NCBI GenBank assembly: GCA_028818995.1
Contig: JAPPMR010000810.1
Coordinates: 1 to 6,347, forward strand
Length of the DNA: 6,347 nt
Direction: 5' to 3'
From: Candidatus Poribacteria bacterium
Lineage (GTDB): Bacteria > Poribacteria > WGA-4E > WGA-3G
This document shows, piece after piece, positions 6,347 to 6,347 of this stretch (its first letter is position 1; each line of letters starts with the position of its first letter). The notes beneath the pieces are model-generated. The model was not told where the DNA came from, ran no database searches, and saw only the letters and a program-made list of their open reading frames with translations. A program made the translations under genes and the position numbers.

Positions 6347-6347
6347 G

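Overview
The window reads as one bacterial chromosomal segment of moderate to low GC. Six protein genes all lie on the minus strand, so transcription runs from the right edge to the left. In order they are: a cyclase/kynurenine formamidase-family metallohydrolase (6169-5489), a CCA-adding/poly(A) polymerase-type tRNA nucleotidyltransferase (5426-3945), a compact site-2 protease of family M50 (3921-3235), the condensin kleisin ScpA (3190-2405), its winged-helix partner ScpB (2381-1752) and a threonine synthase (1755-430). Gaps between genes are 62, 23, 44 and 23 nt, and scpB and thrC overlap by 4 nt (ATGA). No convincing terminator interrupts the run, so a single transcription unit is plausible. 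A good sigma70-type promoter with an extended -10 lies just upstream of the first gene.

The core M50 - scpA - scpB is a common bacterial neighbourhood, often with trpS between M50 and scpA and rluB after scpB. Here trpS is absent, thrC fills the position after scpB, and the tRNA nucleotidyltransferase precedes M50. The products act in different processes: tRNA 3'-end maturation, intramembrane proteolysis, chromosome condensation and threonine synthesis. This looks like a housekeeping operon, not a pathway or a defence system. The threonine synthase is strikingly plant-like in its conserved blocks, but it keeps a four-cysteine N-terminal ribbon.

Both flanks carry short repeat-type DNA. On the left (1-429) there is a perfect 11-bp inverted repeat at the very edge, a T/G-rich stretch with no credible gene, and two tandem copies of a 39-bp element (313-390). 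On the right edge a small palindrome (GTCCC-GTA-GGGAC) is cut by the window end. Its core resembles the palindrome inside the second 39-bp copy, in the opposite orientation.

The organism is probably an uncultured bacterium. The mix of plant-type threonine synthase, a formamidase-like cyclase and 'TGTAGGAGCGAT'-type intergenic repeats reminds me of Candidatus Poribacteria and related sponge or marine lineages. This is an impression from memory, not a demonstrated assignment. I found no CRISPR array, RNA gene, transposase or clearly novel multi-gene system.
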